Source: Teredinibacter turnerae T7901
GTDB taxonomy: Bacteria; Pseudomonadota; Gammaproteobacteria; Pseudomonadales; Cellvibrionaceae
Reading direction: 5' to 3'
Assembly (NCBI RefSeq): GCF_000023025.1
Contig: NC_012997.1
Span: forward strand, 4,523,125 to 4,587,124
Length of the DNA: 64,000 nt
Positions 9,721 through 19,461 of the stretch are shown here, in pieces. Positions within the stretch are counted from its first letter, which is position 1. Every line of letters begins with the position of its first letter. A model generated the notes under the pieces. The model did no database searches, had not been told where the DNA came from, and worked only from the letters and a program-made list of their open reading frames with translations. The position numbers and the translations under genes are program-made.

Positions 9721-12700
9721 TTAAAACACTTCTCGAATTTGCACACCCAGCGTTATCCGCCGTTCGTTGTAATAGCGTTTATCGACAAGATCCTGCCATT
9801 GCAAATACTCTTCCGCATGCTCTTCGGTCAAGTTTGTTGCCTGCAGCGAAAAGGTGATACTTTCCCACGGCGAGTAACGTATAGATGCATCCAGATAGCC
9901 CACCGCTTTTGCCATTCGCGCCAGTACCACCGGAGATTCCGTACGTTGACTGATAAACCGTTCGGAGCGCCAGTTGTAGGCCAGGCGTGCCTCCCAATTA
10001 TAATTTTCGTAGTACAACACGGCATTGTACTGATGTTCGGAGTTGTCGAGCATAGCCAGATCTTTACCGTAGTAATCACGCAACCCACTCTCAGAGGGTG
10101 AATAGGTATAATTTAATTGCCAACCAAGCCCGGCCAATGGCGTGTCGGCGACAAGATCATTGAGTTCCTGCTGATAACCCAGTTCAAGCCCTTCGATTGT
10201 GCCACCTTCATCGCCGTTCACCATCCCCGTGGTTGTAACGGCCCCGGTAAGTGCATCCGTTTCTAAATCCCAACCGCGTACGACGCCATCGGAATCGGCA
10301 ATGTTTGGATCTTCCCAGGTGGAGCGTACGGGAAAACTTTCTATTTCATATTGGAAAAGCCCCACGTTTACCATTGCTAGGTCGGTTAAATACCATTCCC
10401 AACTCACGTCCATATTTGTTGAACGCCACGGATCTAGATTCGGGTTGCCGTTGGCGTTGGCATTTACCGCACAAAAAACCGCTTCGCCACTCGAGGTTGT
10501 GATGTCACAACCAATAAGGCGGGTCACTGAAACACCCCCAGCCAGGCTGTTTGCATTGTGATTACTCATATTTTTAGCGTAGGCGAAACGCAGCTTATGG
10601 CGCGGGGTTAGATCGATACTGGCGTTTGCCACGGGCAGTACGTCAGTGTATTGACGATTGGTTTCGAGTTGGCCACCGGCAATCGCCGGCGCACCCGGGC
10701 CGGGTAAAAACTGTTGGCCGCCAAGCGTAAAATATTCCGCCGTTGCAATTTCAGTTTGCTGTATGTCCATTTCAGTGTCGACCACGCGGACACCAATATT
10801 GGCCGCATAGGTCATACTGCTGGCAGCAATGTCACCGGCAAAATTTGCCTGGAAATAATAGTTGGTTGTTGTTTCTTTGTAGTTGTAGGTCAACGAAGGA
10901 TCGGCGAGTTTCGCTTGATTACCATAGACCTGCTCATGAAACCGGGTAGGGTTATCCATGGCTTTCGGATCTATTGTCCAAAAGCTGTCGACACCCGTCA
11001 CGCCTTGTAAATCAGTAATTTCGGTTACCATGCCCGCAAGGCGTGGGTCACTAAATGCAATGGTATCAATGTAACTTTCGCCGGTGAGCGGGGCTTGCGT
11101 GTTCGGGTCTTTCCATCGTGCAACGAATGGATCCGCGTAGCCGTTCGTATGCATGCCTACCCCTACCCAGGTGTCCTGTTTTACATCGCGCGTTGCTGCA
11201 CGAACACCGAAATCCACGCTGCGCAAATGATTAAATTCGAATGTATAGCTCGCATCTAAGCGCGCCGCATCCAGCTCGGCAAAGCGGTAATAGCCACTGT
11301 AATTTGTCGATGTGAGGCTGTAGCGGTCCACATTAGTACCCATAACTTCCGGCGCACCATCATAGGCAATACGGTTGCCTGTGCCGTCATCCACATACAA
11401 TGTAGATTGCGCGTCGGTGCTGAGCGCGTGCTCGCCATTTTCGTTGTACAGAGTCGCGCCTTCACTTGTGAAAAGTGGCAGGTTCCAATTTTGTTGGCCA
11501 GCGCGATAATTTATACCTACGGGAATCACCATGTAATCTGCGGTCTGCTTTTCCCAGCTTTCCGCACCGGTTACGTCGTCGACCGATAACTGATATCCGT
11601 AGCCGGGCACACCGGCGTAACCCCAGGGATTCGCCGGGCCCAACTCCACGCCACCGGGACCTTTAACTGATGCTCCGCCCTGGCTGCCATTATTCATATA
11701 ACCGTCCGTCACGCCGAGCTCGCTGTCCTCTTTGCCTTCGCCATGAATGTAACGCACACTCGCAGTCAGCGGGCCGCCGTTGTCGAACGCTAATTGCAGG
11801 TTGGTATTTAATGCCTGCTTTTGAATCCAGTTGGTTTCGGTATGGCTCATGTTGCGTCGTGACTGCCAGATAGCATCCTGCACACTGGCGAAATTCGCCC
11901 CATCTACCACAGTGTACTCATCACCGTCCACCCGAATCATTTCGTGTTCCGTAGCGCCCCCGGGCTGCAGGTCGAACCATCCAGTAACACCCTGCCAGGA
12001 TTGGCTGGCAACAAAACTGGCTTCGTACTGATGCTCATCCATGTCCGTATAAAACACATCGCCCGTCAGCTTAACCGCATCGGTAAGCGCCCACTCGACG
12101 CTTCCGTTAACACCCGTTCGCTCCCGGTTAATAATTTTATTGGTCGCCTCATGTCCCTGAAATGCGTAATACGCATCTGCTGGCGATCCGCCGACCGCAT
12201 AGAGTCCGCTGGTACTATCCTGCACCGCATGAAGATCATCACGATTGGCGTCTACACCGGCGTCACCCAACGCGAAGTTTGCATTTTCATTGGCGACAAA
12301 TCCCCAGTCTTCCCCGGTAGAACCCACGGTATAGTCAGCAAGATTGCTGTCCGAATAACTTAAATTTAGACTGGCAGCAATACGATTATCGAAATTATGC
12401 GCGGCAAAAAACGCAACCGATGGGTCATTTTCCTGGGTGTAAGAACCCTGCGATAATTCTGCTTTACCAGAAAGCGTGGTACCCGGGTCCATGGTCAGCG
12501 GGCGATGGGTTTGAATATCAATAGTACCCGTAATCCCCCCCACAGCCGTGCTCGCCGTTGGCGACTTTAATACGGTGATGCCGCTCACCATGGTTGCTGG
12601 AATATCAGCAAAATCCGGTTGCACATTGGTGATGGCGCCGGCTGAAATCATCTGCTCGCCATTTAACGTGGTCATCACATTACCATTGCCACGAACATTC

Positions 12701-13038
12701 ACGCGGGCACCTTCACCACCAGAACGAACAACTTGAATTCCGGGAATTCGCTGCAGCGAATCGGTAATAGTGGCATCCGGTAACTTTCCGATGTCGGTAG
12801 CGGTAATTGCATCGACAATATTCGAGCTGGTGCGCTTAATATCCTGACTCTGCTCTATTGCCGCGCGCACGCCGGTTACGATGACTTCTTCAACAACCTG
12901 TTTTGTGCTGCTCTCCCGCGCAGGATCGCTGGTTTCTGGGCGATTGGTGTCTTGTGCATGGGAAGGCGCCGCGCTAGCAGCTGCGGAGATAAAAACATAT
13001 AACGCATTGCGACGAAATAATTGGCTTGTGATGTTCAT
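9721..13038 (-). CDS. Large TonB-dependent receptor for carbohydrate (mannan oligosaccharide) uptake
   Basis: 1105 residues. A signal peptide ends near SHAQD. A TonB-box-like segment (EEVIVTGVRAAIEQSQDIKR) runs into the plug domain (IGKLPDATITDSLQRIPGIQV, ARVNVRGNG, TTLNGEQM). This plug pattern is typical of the long TonB receptors tied to polysaccharide loci in marine gammaproteobacteria. The barrel ends in Phe (GVQIREVF). It lies between GH26 and GH27, the strongest positional argument for galactomannan oligosaccharide transport across the outer membrane. A strong terminator separates it from GH26, so it starts a new unit: receptor, GH27, GH5. Confidence 0.93.
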   Translation of the reverse strand: MNITSQLFRRNALYVFISAAASAAPSHAQDTNRPETSDPARESSTKQVVEEVIVTGVRAAIEQSQDIKRTSSNIVDAITATDIGKLPDATITDSLQRIPGIQVVRSGGEGARVNVRGNGNVMTTLNGEQMISAGAITNVQPDFADIPATMVSGITVLKSPTASTAVGGITGTIDIQTHRPLTMDPGTTLSGKAELSQGSYTQENDPSVAFFAAHNFDNRIAASLNLSYSDSNLADYTVGSTGEDWGFVANENANFALGDAGVDANRDDLHAVQDSTSGLYAVGGSPADAYYAFQGHEATNKIINRERTGVNGSVEWALTDAVKLTGDVFYTDMDEHQYEASFVASQSWQGVTGWFDLQPGGATEHEMIRVDGDEYTVVDGANFASVQDAIWQSRRNMSHTETNWIQKQALNTNLQLAFDNGGPLTASVRYIHGEGKEDSELGVTDGYMNNGSQGGASVKGPGGVELGPANPWGYAGVPGYGYQLSVDDVTGAESWEKQTADYMVIPVGINYRAGQQNWNLPLFTSEGATLYNENGEHALSTDAQSTLYVDDGTGNRIAYDGAPEVMGTNVDRYSLTSTNYSGYYRFAELDAARLDASYTFEFNHLRSVDFGVRAATRDVKQDTWVGVGMHTNGYADPFVARWKDPNTQAPLTGESYIDTIAFSDPRLAGMVTEITDLQGVTGVDSFWTIDPKAMDNPTRFHEQVYGNQAKLADPSLTYNYKETTTNYYFQANFAGDIAASSMTYAANIGVRVVDTEMDIQQTEIATAEYFTLGGQQFLPGPGAPAIAGGQLETNRQYTDVLPVANASIDLTPRHKLRFAYAKNMSNHNANSLAGGVSVTRLIGCDITTSSGEAVFCAVNANANGNPNLDPWRSTNMDVSWEWYLTDLAMVNVGLFQYEIESFPVRSTWEDPNIADSDGVVRGWDLETDALTGAVTTTGMVNGDEGGTIEGLELGYQQELNDLVADTPLAGLGWQLNYTYSPSESGLRDYYGKDLAMLDNSEHQYNAVLYYENYNWEARLAYNWRSERFISQRTESPVVLARMAKAVGYLDASIRYSPWESITFSLQATNLTEEHAEEYLQWQDLVDKRYYNERRITLGVQIREVF

Positions 13039-13102
13039 CGTGTTGATCCTGTTATTATTTTATAGTCGTATCTCGGGGCTCAGGCCCGAGCAGGCAGTCG
13101 AA

Positions 13103-13125
13103 GAAAAAAAGCGGGCGAACCCGCT
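13103..13125 (-). terminator. Rho-independent terminator after the GH26 gene
   Basis: On the minus strand a GC-rich stem AGCGGG/CCCGCT with a 4-nt loop (13110-13125) is followed by a T-tract (13103-13110). It lies between the GH26 stop and the TonB receptor start and should end the GH26 transcript. Confidence 0.85.
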
Positions 13126-13163
13126 CACCCAACCGTACTACTGACAAAGCGGTTGAAATCGTT

Positions 13164-16100
13164 TTATTCGGATTCCTCTGTTGCGGTAAACACCACGCTA
13201 TCAACAACAAATTCAGCCTGGGTTGCGCTGGTATCGAACGCCTCGAACTGCACCCCCCAACCAGCAATTACGCTGTAGTCGCGCACATCCAGCGTCAGGG
13301 TCGCCCCACCCGCCGGAATCACCACAGGTTCGGCATTCACCCATGTCCAATTTTCGCCATGCTTAACAAATAATTTAGCGGTAACGCCCGTACCGGCGCC
13401 GCGGCTGTTTACCCACACCTGTAACTCAGCGATATCCCGCACATTAATTTGCGGGTAGGTTTGCAGTACCACGCTGGGGTTTTCCGCCCAATCAGTTTTT
13501 TGCGACGCGTCCATACGCAGCACCAATGCTCGCGTGTTTTGTTCGCCAGTATTTTGTTGAATTTCGGCGGCGGCAATGGGCTGCCAATCCGCTTGAGCTT
13601 CCCACTCGCCGAGTTCTTCAAAACTTTCGTAATTGCTATCGTCCAAAGAGACCTTGTCGATAAAGACTTCGACCGTTGGTGCTGAGAGTGAGAAGTTCTC
13701 AAATTGCACGCCGAAGCCTGAAAGCGTATCGATACTACTGATATCAATACTCAACACGTGCGCATCGCCCACATTTACGGCTCCGCTATCCAGCCAATTG
13801 CCTGCGGCGTCTTTAACCCACAACTTGCCAGTCACCCCGTCGCCGCCAGTTCCTGTGTGTACTGCAATCGACAGTGTTTGCACGCTACTGACATCGACGC
13901 CCCCTTCCGGATAGCGCTGCAGTACCGCACTGGGATAGTCACCCCAATCGGTTTTTTGCGCTGGGCTAAAGATAAAACCTAAACTTTGCGCCCCCTCGGC
14001 AGCCCAGCGATTGCTGATGCCGTAACCCGCGTGTTCGCGCCAATCCAGTTGACCAACAAATCCAGCGCTCTGCTCAAACCGGGTGATCGCCGTTTCATCG
14101 CCCTCCGCATCGCGCAGCAGAATTTCGTCAATAAAAAATTCCGCCGCCGTACTGGCCGCATCAAAATTTTCGAATTGCACACCAAAGCTGGTGATACTGG
14201 AGAAATCGAATTCGCTGCCGGTAAGATCCAATACGAGGGAAACACCACCGTTTGCGATGGCCTGAGCGCCCGTGTCTTTCCAGTTGCCGCTGGCATCTTT
14301 TGCCCATAGTTTCGCCGTGACCGAATCTCCCGCATTTTGTGCATTAGCGATTAATTCCAGAGCATGCATGCCCTCGCCACTTTGTGGCTCCCAGGTTTGC
14401 ATGATCACGCTGGTTGGCGTTTCGCCCAAAGCTTGCCCGGCGGCGGGAAGATCCAGGTTTGCGCGCAGCGCACGAAAGCCACCGCCCACCCACTGGGATT
14501 GAACAGCAACACCTGCCGTTACGGCAGCGGACCAGTTCACCTGTGCATTAAATAAAGCCGCATCATCAAAACTCGCAAACACCCCTGGTGTTGTCGGCCC
14601 AACGCCCCCGGAAACTTTTGCTGGCAGATCTCCAGCATTTACTGTTACCGCCGCGTTATAGCGCGCAGCAGTATGATTGCTGAATTGCGGTCCCCAGCCA
14701 TCACCACTACTCCAGGTTGAGAAATAAGACCACCACACATCGGCAGCGGCCATAGCTTCCACGTCGGGAACATAGCCGGTTTCAGTCAGCGCAATCAGTT
14801 TTTTACCGTTGAACCTGGTAAGCAGGGTGTCCCACTGAGATTTGAAAATTGCATCTTCGCCGTTAGCACTGCTGTCGTAGCCATCAAATCCGACAATATC
14901 CACATAGGCATCACCGGGATACCAATCACTGGAAAGCTCCCCTGTTGCCGAATACACCCAGAGCAAATTGTTCAGCTCACGTTCCTGAGTGAAATAGACG
15001 TACATTAAATGCCAGAGCGCCTTAAAATTTTCCGGGCCATGCGCGCCCCACCAAAACCATTCTCCCTCTGCTTCGTGCAATGGTCGCCACAGCAGCGGCA
15101 CGTCGGCGTCGCGCAGCGTTGTTAATTCATCGGCAATAATGCGTAAATCGGCCATTAACGCGGCATGTTCTGCACTGCTGTCTTCGGTGAGCGCTTTGGT
15201 TAAATCGAAATTGGTGGCTGCACTGTAAAACCCTTTGTACCAAGGCTGCTCGTCGGTATCCAACAAATCGAGCGGCGCATTCCAATGCCAGCTGGCAGAA
15301 AGGATTGCCCCACTCTCACGCACTTGCAACGCGGCTTCAGTGAGGCCGGTATTCAAGGTTCCACGCGCAGCGCGGCTCGCACTGTAATCCATGTAGTCAA
15401 ATGCATAGATTGCAGGAGTTTTACCCCCCTCTGCTTCAATGTAAGCGTGCTCTTCCAGGGCATTACTACCGTCGTAAATCGCACTTTGCTGACCCGATAA
15501 AATGCCCTTGGTATACGTTTCAGTTAAATAGGTTTTAAGATCGATAGCGGCTTGTGACGCCTGCGCGTTGATAGGTGCTGGTGGCACGGCCAGCGGAATG
15601 GGTGGCGCTGCGGCGGGAAATAACAGCAGGCTGTCGAGGCGGTAATAATTCCAACCATCGGCAACGCGAATATGATGCTCGCCTGCGGCGAATTTAAAAG
15701 TACCGACTTTTATTTCGGCTATTTGACCTTCTACCGAGAGCACCACTTCGGTGGGAACATCGTTTACCGTGACAATTGCATTTTTACCGCCGTAGCCAAG
15801 GCCTATACCGTAGCGCAAGGTCAATGCGTAAAAACCCGCATTTTCCGACGCGACCACAAAACGAAAATCAACGCCTTGGCCCGGCGTCAAGTCAGCGGTC
15901 ATGGCATCGCCAGAAGCACCACTGATAAATTGGTCATCACCTGGATGCACCAGACTTGCCCCACCCGTAAGCGTGGCGACTTCTTGGTCTTCCGCTTCAA
16001 AGGTTAATGCCCGTGCCGGATCAAACGCAACGACACTCGCATTTGCGCGCAGGTCATTGCCATCGGCATCGGTAGCGACCACACCGTCAGCGTCGACTCC

Positions 16101-16472
16101 TTGAATTTCAAAACGGTAGGTCAACACACCGTTGTCCGTGGTTGCCGGCGTAGTAAAAGTGATTGTGTTGCTGTTCCAGCTAGTGTCGCCAGTCAATTCG
16201 ACTTCCGGCCCCGACGTTTGCACCCAGCGCACACTCAGCCCATCGCGCGGATAACCCACAATCCGACCACTCAGTGTTGCACTTTCGCCGAGGGGAATTT
16301 CTAACGACTCACCCGCAATAATGCCCAAAGGGCGTTCTTCCACTTGATAGGATTGATCGCTGTTGTCGATAGCGCTCTGCTCGACACTGCCCCCACAGCC
16401 GCTTAAACCAACCGCGGTTATGACTGACAGGCAGCCGATCGCCAGCATTCGCCAATAAAAACCCGTGAACAT
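13164..16472 (-). CDS. Multimodular GH26 beta-mannanase lipoprotein (Ig-like, CBM35, GH26, 3x CBM23-like)
   Basis: 1102 residues. A lipoprotein signal with LSGC places the anchor at C26. An Ig-like domain (about 50-150) is followed by a CBM35-like domain (about 153-287). The GH26 catalytic domain (about 310-625) has acid/base E467 in WRPLHEAEG and nucleophile E564 in ALTETG. Three related ~150-residue modules follow; each has the pattern 'TDW..PS.V.Q.Y', 'KLWVKDA.GNW' and 'GVQFENF', as expected for mannan-binding CBM23. The enzyme cuts mannan internally at the cell surface. GAGGGG lies about 8 nt before the start. It is far longer than a single-domain GH26 (about 350-400 aa), and the tandem CBMs suggest binding to insoluble plant cell wall mannan. 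Confidence 0.93.
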   Translation of the reverse strand: MFTGFYWRMLAIGCLSVITAVGLSGCGGSVEQSAIDNSDQSYQVEERPLGIIAGESLEIPLGESATLSGRIVGYPRDGLSVRWVQTSGPEVELTGDTSWNSNTITFTTPATTDNGVLTYRFEIQGVDADGVVATDADGNDLRANASVVAFDPARALTFEAEDQEVATLTGGASLVHPGDDQFISGASGDAMTADLTPGQGVDFRFVVASENAGFYALTLRYGIGLGYGGKNAIVTVNDVPTEVVLSVEGQIAEIKVGTFKFAAGEHHIRVADGWNYYRLDSLLLFPAAAPPIPLAVPPAPINAQASQAAIDLKTYLTETYTKGILSGQQSAIYDGSNALEEHAYIEAEGGKTPAIYAFDYMDYSASRAARGTLNTGLTEAALQVRESGAILSASWHWNAPLDLLDTDEQPWYKGFYSAATNFDLTKALTEDSSAEHAALMADLRIIADELTTLRDADVPLLWRPLHEAEGEWFWWGAHGPENFKALWHLMYVYFTQERELNNLLWVYSATGELSSDWYPGDAYVDIVGFDGYDSSANGEDAIFKSQWDTLLTRFNGKKLIALTETGYVPDVEAMAAADVWWSYFSTWSSGDGWGPQFSNHTAARYNAAVTVNAGDLPAKVSGGVGPTTPGVFASFDDAALFNAQVNWSAAVTAGVAVQSQWVGGGFRALRANLDLPAAGQALGETPTSVIMQTWEPQSGEGMHALELIANAQNAGDSVTAKLWAKDASGNWKDTGAQAIANGGVSLVLDLTGSEFDFSSITSFGVQFENFDAASTAAEFFIDEILLRDAEGDETAITRFEQSAGFVGQLDWREHAGYGISNRWAAEGAQSLGFIFSPAQKTDWGDYPSAVLQRYPEGGVDVSSVQTLSIAVHTGTGGDGVTGKLWVKDAAGNWLDSGAVNVGDAHVLSIDISSIDTLSGFGVQFENFSLSAPTVEVFIDKVSLDDSNYESFEELGEWEAQADWQPIAAAEIQQNTGEQNTRALVLRMDASQKTDWAENPSVVLQTYPQINVRDIAELQVWVNSRGAGTGVTAKLFVKHGENWTWVNAEPVVIPAGGATLTLDVRDYSVIAGWGVQFEAFDTSATQAEFVVDSVVFTATEESE

Positions 16473-16984
16473 AATCCGACCCCTCGTTGCTTATTGTTAT
16501 GTTGTCGATACTTGAGGTAGCGGGTAGCTACCTACCCGTAGAACTTAAAAATTTTAATAGCGCTGAAATAGTTACTTTATTTATATTATTTAGTTAGTTG
16601 CTGAATGCCAACGACCATAGGCTGTACAGCTCCTAAAACCTGGACCCAAAGAACCTAAGCCCAAGGTCGCGCAGCGGCGCATCCTAACATCCATAGTTAA
16701 CTTATTAAGTTATCTATATTTATTATATTAAATACGATATTGGTACAGAATTGCTTAATTGTCCAGCGTCACGTGCAATTTTTATACGCTTTTAACCTTT
16801 TAACCTTTTAACCTTTTAACCACGCGGTTAACCTATTAATCACCACACCGCACACCTGTTAACCCGACGATCAAATTGAAAGCCCTATCTGTTTAGATGA
16901 CTCCATCTCTTCAATTGCACGCTCTTTGGGTAATGGCGGTGCCTTCGTGTACCACCGGTTAACGTTGCAATGTTCACTACCGAG
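16473..16984. other. 512-bp intergenic stretch with a short tandem repeat
   Basis: No gene is seen. The right part (next to the GH26 start) is AT-rich and probably carries the GH26 promoter. The middle holds four head-to-tail copies of TTTTAACC (about 16790-16821). The left part follows the epimerase stop. Confidence 0.6.
16790..16821. repeat. (TTTTAACC)x4 tandem octamer
   Basis: Four perfect 8-bp copies in the GH26 upstream region, about 320 bp from its start. GTTAAC-like variants continue just after (CGGTTAACC). It may be a regulator binding cluster or simple slippage. Confidence 0.8.
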
Positions 16985-18262
16985 CTAACAGTCGACATTC
17001 AACACCGAATTAATCCGAGATATTAATTCCATCAGCGCACGACCGTTGTGATACGGCCCCTTCCAAAAGCCGGCCAGATAGGCGCGATAACCTGCCCCCT
17101 GATCACTGCGTGCGAGCCAGGGCCATTCACTGCCCGGGGTAATAAATTCCGCTTCCAAATAGCGCCACAGGGAAAACACGGCATCCAGGTATTTTTGTTG
17201 CCCTGTTAATTGCCACGCATTAAAAAAGCCCACCATGGCCTCTGCCTGAACCCACCATACTCGCTCTGGAATGTTCAACTGGCGCTGTTTATCGAACACG
17301 TCGTAAAGCGAGCCATCGGTTGCGCGCGCTTGGGCTAAGCAGGTTTCCGCCAGCGCAATCACATCGTGTCGGTAAGATTGCTTTAGCGCATCGTCCCCCA
17401 GTACATCCGCGGCTTCCCACAGCAACCAACTGCTTTCTATATCGTGGCCGTAACTGAACGCCAGGCTTTCATCCTCCCAATGAGTATTCATAAACATATG
17501 AACGTGCCTGGAACTCGAGTTATACACACGGGAAACATAGAGTTCGAGCAATTGCTGAACACTCGCGGCAACCTGCTGTACCGCTGGCGACTCGGCCTGC
17601 CTGAGCGCGCGCAGTAAACCCGTATACGCCTCCAGTAAATGCAAATGCGTGTTCATGGTTTTGGGGCTGGCTAAATCCTTTTCGCTTAAACGGATATCGT
17701 CGAGCTCACGCCACTCGCGACTAAACGCTTCGAAATAGCCACCATGGGCGCTATCCAGTGCAAACTCTTCCACCAGCTCATAAATCGTCAACGCCTGTGC
17801 TAGCGCATGCTCATCCGAGGTTAATCGGTAATAGGCACTGAGACAGTAAATAGCAAATGCCTGCGCATATATTTGCTTGCGCCCGTCGCGAAGCTCACCG
17901 TTTGCATGCAATTCCCAAACAACACCACCGTATTCCGGATCAATAAAATGGTGGCTAAAATACTGGTAGAGGGCCTGCGCAGATACCTTTGCAGATGCAA
18001 GCCCGGACGTCGGCCCCGATGCAGGCGCTAAAGAATCTCTACCCAGTATTGCCACTTCACTAAAAAACCAAAGTAAGCGCGAACCGTAAATACCGCCTTT
18101 ACCAGCTTGGTGCTGGGGAAGCCCCTGGCTGTTGATCTCACCAGAAAAATTGCCATCGCCCACCACATTGCTCGCCCACCAGCTAACCAGATGCGCTAAC
18201 TCGTTAGCACAATTATTTTGTAGGAGAATTAACTGCTCGCGGGTATCCGTTTCAGTTTCCAC
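16985..18262 (-). CDS. Cellobiose/mannobiose 2-epimerase (AGE family)
   Basis: 425 residues with no signal peptide, so cytoplasmic. The (alpha/alpha)6-barrel AGE family is recognised by RLLWFFSEVA, HFIDPEYGGVVW, DSAHGGYFEAFSREW, MNTHLHLLEAY, SYGHDIESSWLLWEA, RVWWVQAEAMVGF and the final NGRALMEL. The conserved His residues in SYGHDIE and in the N-terminal part act in ring opening and epimerisation. It probably converts beta-1,4-mannobiose to mannosyl-glucose, the substrate of the adjacent GH130. It starts at a GTG that overlaps the GH130 stop by 11 nt, implying translational coupling. N-acylglucosamine epimerase is the alternative by family, but the context argues for mannobiose. Confidence 0.9.
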   Translation of the reverse strand: METETDTREQLILLQNNCANELAHLVSWWASNVVGDGNFSGEINSQGLPQHQAGKGGIYGSRLLWFFSEVAILGRDSLAPASGPTSGLASAKVSAQALYQYFSHHFIDPEYGGVVWELHANGELRDGRKQIYAQAFAIYCLSAYYRLTSDEHALAQALTIYELVEEFALDSAHGGYFEAFSREWRELDDIRLSEKDLASPKTMNTHLHLLEAYTGLLRALRQAESPAVQQVAASVQQLLELYVSRVYNSSSRHVHMFMNTHWEDESLAFSYGHDIESSWLLWEAADVLGDDALKQSYRHDVIALAETCLAQARATDGSLYDVFDKQRQLNIPERVWWVQAEAMVGFFNAWQLTGQQKYLDAVFSLWRYLEAEFITPGSEWPWLARSDQGAGYRAYLAGFWKGPYHNGRALMELISRINSVLNVDC

Positions 18263-19430
18263 CGCGCAACAGCTCCAGGTTTTGACGAATTAATGCAGTG
18301 CGAGTTGCCACAGACGCAGCAGAGCGCAACCCGTCCGGCGGCGTATTTTTAACGTAATCCAGCAATTGACGTACACTCGTTGTCGCCACATGAATTCGTG
18401 TATCCGACGACGCGTAATAAATAAAAATATCCTCGCCGCGCTGAGTCCAGCCATTACAGAAGCACACATTGGAAACATCGCCAACTCGCTCCTCACCTTC
18501 AGGGGCAATTAAATAACCCGCAGGTGCATGAGTAACCTGCCAGGGCGCGTCTTTGTCGGTAAGAAACAAATAGAGCACATAGCGCAAACCTGCCGCCGTA
18601 TTGCGAACACCGTGCGCCAGATGCAGCCAGCCATCGGCCGTTTTAATGGGTGTTGGCCCCTGGCCGTTTTTGACTTCTTTAATGGTGTGATAGGCTTTTT
18701 CGTCGACGATGCGCTCGTTGGTGATTTCCGCACGCGTCATATCGTCGCACAAGCCCCAGCCAATTCCACCACCGCCACCTACACTGATAAAGCCATCCTG
18801 CGGACGGGTATAAAACGCGTACTTGCCCTCGACAAATTCCGGGTGTAACACCACGTTGCGCTGTTGCCCGCTGTGGGTAATTAAATCCGGCAAGCGTTCC
18901 CAGGCAACCAGATCACGGGTGCGGGCGATACCACATTGCGCAGTGGCGGCAGAGGTATCCTGCGGTTGCGATTGATCTTTGCGTTCAGTGCAAAACAAAC
19001 CGTAAATCCAACCGTCTTCATGCTGCGTCAAACGCATGTCGTAAACATTGATGTCCGGGTCGTCGGTTTCCGGCATCTCAATCGGGTAGTCCCAAAAACG
19101 AAAGTTATCGACGCCGCTACTACTTTCGGCGATAGCAAAAAACGATTTTCGATCGTTGCCCTCCACCCGCACCACGAGAATATGTTTATCGTTAAACATC
19201 ATCGCGCCGGGATTAAACGCAGCGTTTATTCCCTGGCGTTCGAGCAGCATCGGATTACTTAACTCATTAAAATCGTAGCGCCAGAACAAGGGCGTATGGG
19301 CCGCAGTCACCACCGGAAATTGCCAGCGTTGAAAAATACCGTTGTTTGTTGCTAGCGGTTGATTGCGCCGGTTAACTAGCTCTTCATGCTGGGCCGCGAG
19401 GGCCTCCAGCTTTTTGTGAAATTCGCTCAT
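18252..19430 (-). CDS. GH130 4-O-beta-D-mannosyl-D-glucose phosphorylase
   Basis: 392 residues from the ATG at 19430, with AGGAAG close upstream; the longer open frame to 19583 overlaps the symporter and is not used. There is no signal peptide. The five-bladed beta-propeller GH130 pattern is seen: NAAFNPGAMMF, LVVRVEGNDRKSFFAIAES, DINVYDMRLTQHEDG (the Asp is the expected proton donor), RNVVLHPEF, GGGGIGWG and YYASSDTRIHVATT. It phosphorolyses mannosyl-glucose to mannose-1-phosphate and glucose, saving one ATP. It lies 31 nt after the symporter gene and overlaps the epimerase gene, forming a transport-epimerisation-phosphorolysis operon. Confidence 0.93.
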   Translation of the reverse strand: MSEFHKKLEALAAQHEELVNRRNQPLATNNGIFQRWQFPVVTAAHTPLFWRYDFNELSNPMLLERQGINAAFNPGAMMFNDKHILVVRVEGNDRKSFFAIAESSSGVDNFRFWDYPIEMPETDDPDINVYDMRLTQHEDGWIYGLFCTERKDQSQPQDTSAATAQCGIARTRDLVAWERLPDLITHSGQQRNVVLHPEFVEGKYAFYTRPQDGFISVGGGGGIGWGLCDDMTRAEITNERIVDEKAYHTIKEVKNGQGPTPIKTADGWLHLAHGVRNTAAGLRYVLYLFLTDKDAPWQVTHAPAGYLIAPEGEERVGDVSNVCFCNGWTQRGEDIFIYYASSDTRIHVATTSVRQLLDYVKNTPPDGLRSAASVATRTALIRQNLELLRGGN

Positions 19431-19461
19431 AAGCTTCCTACTACGTTGACAGAGAAGCGGT

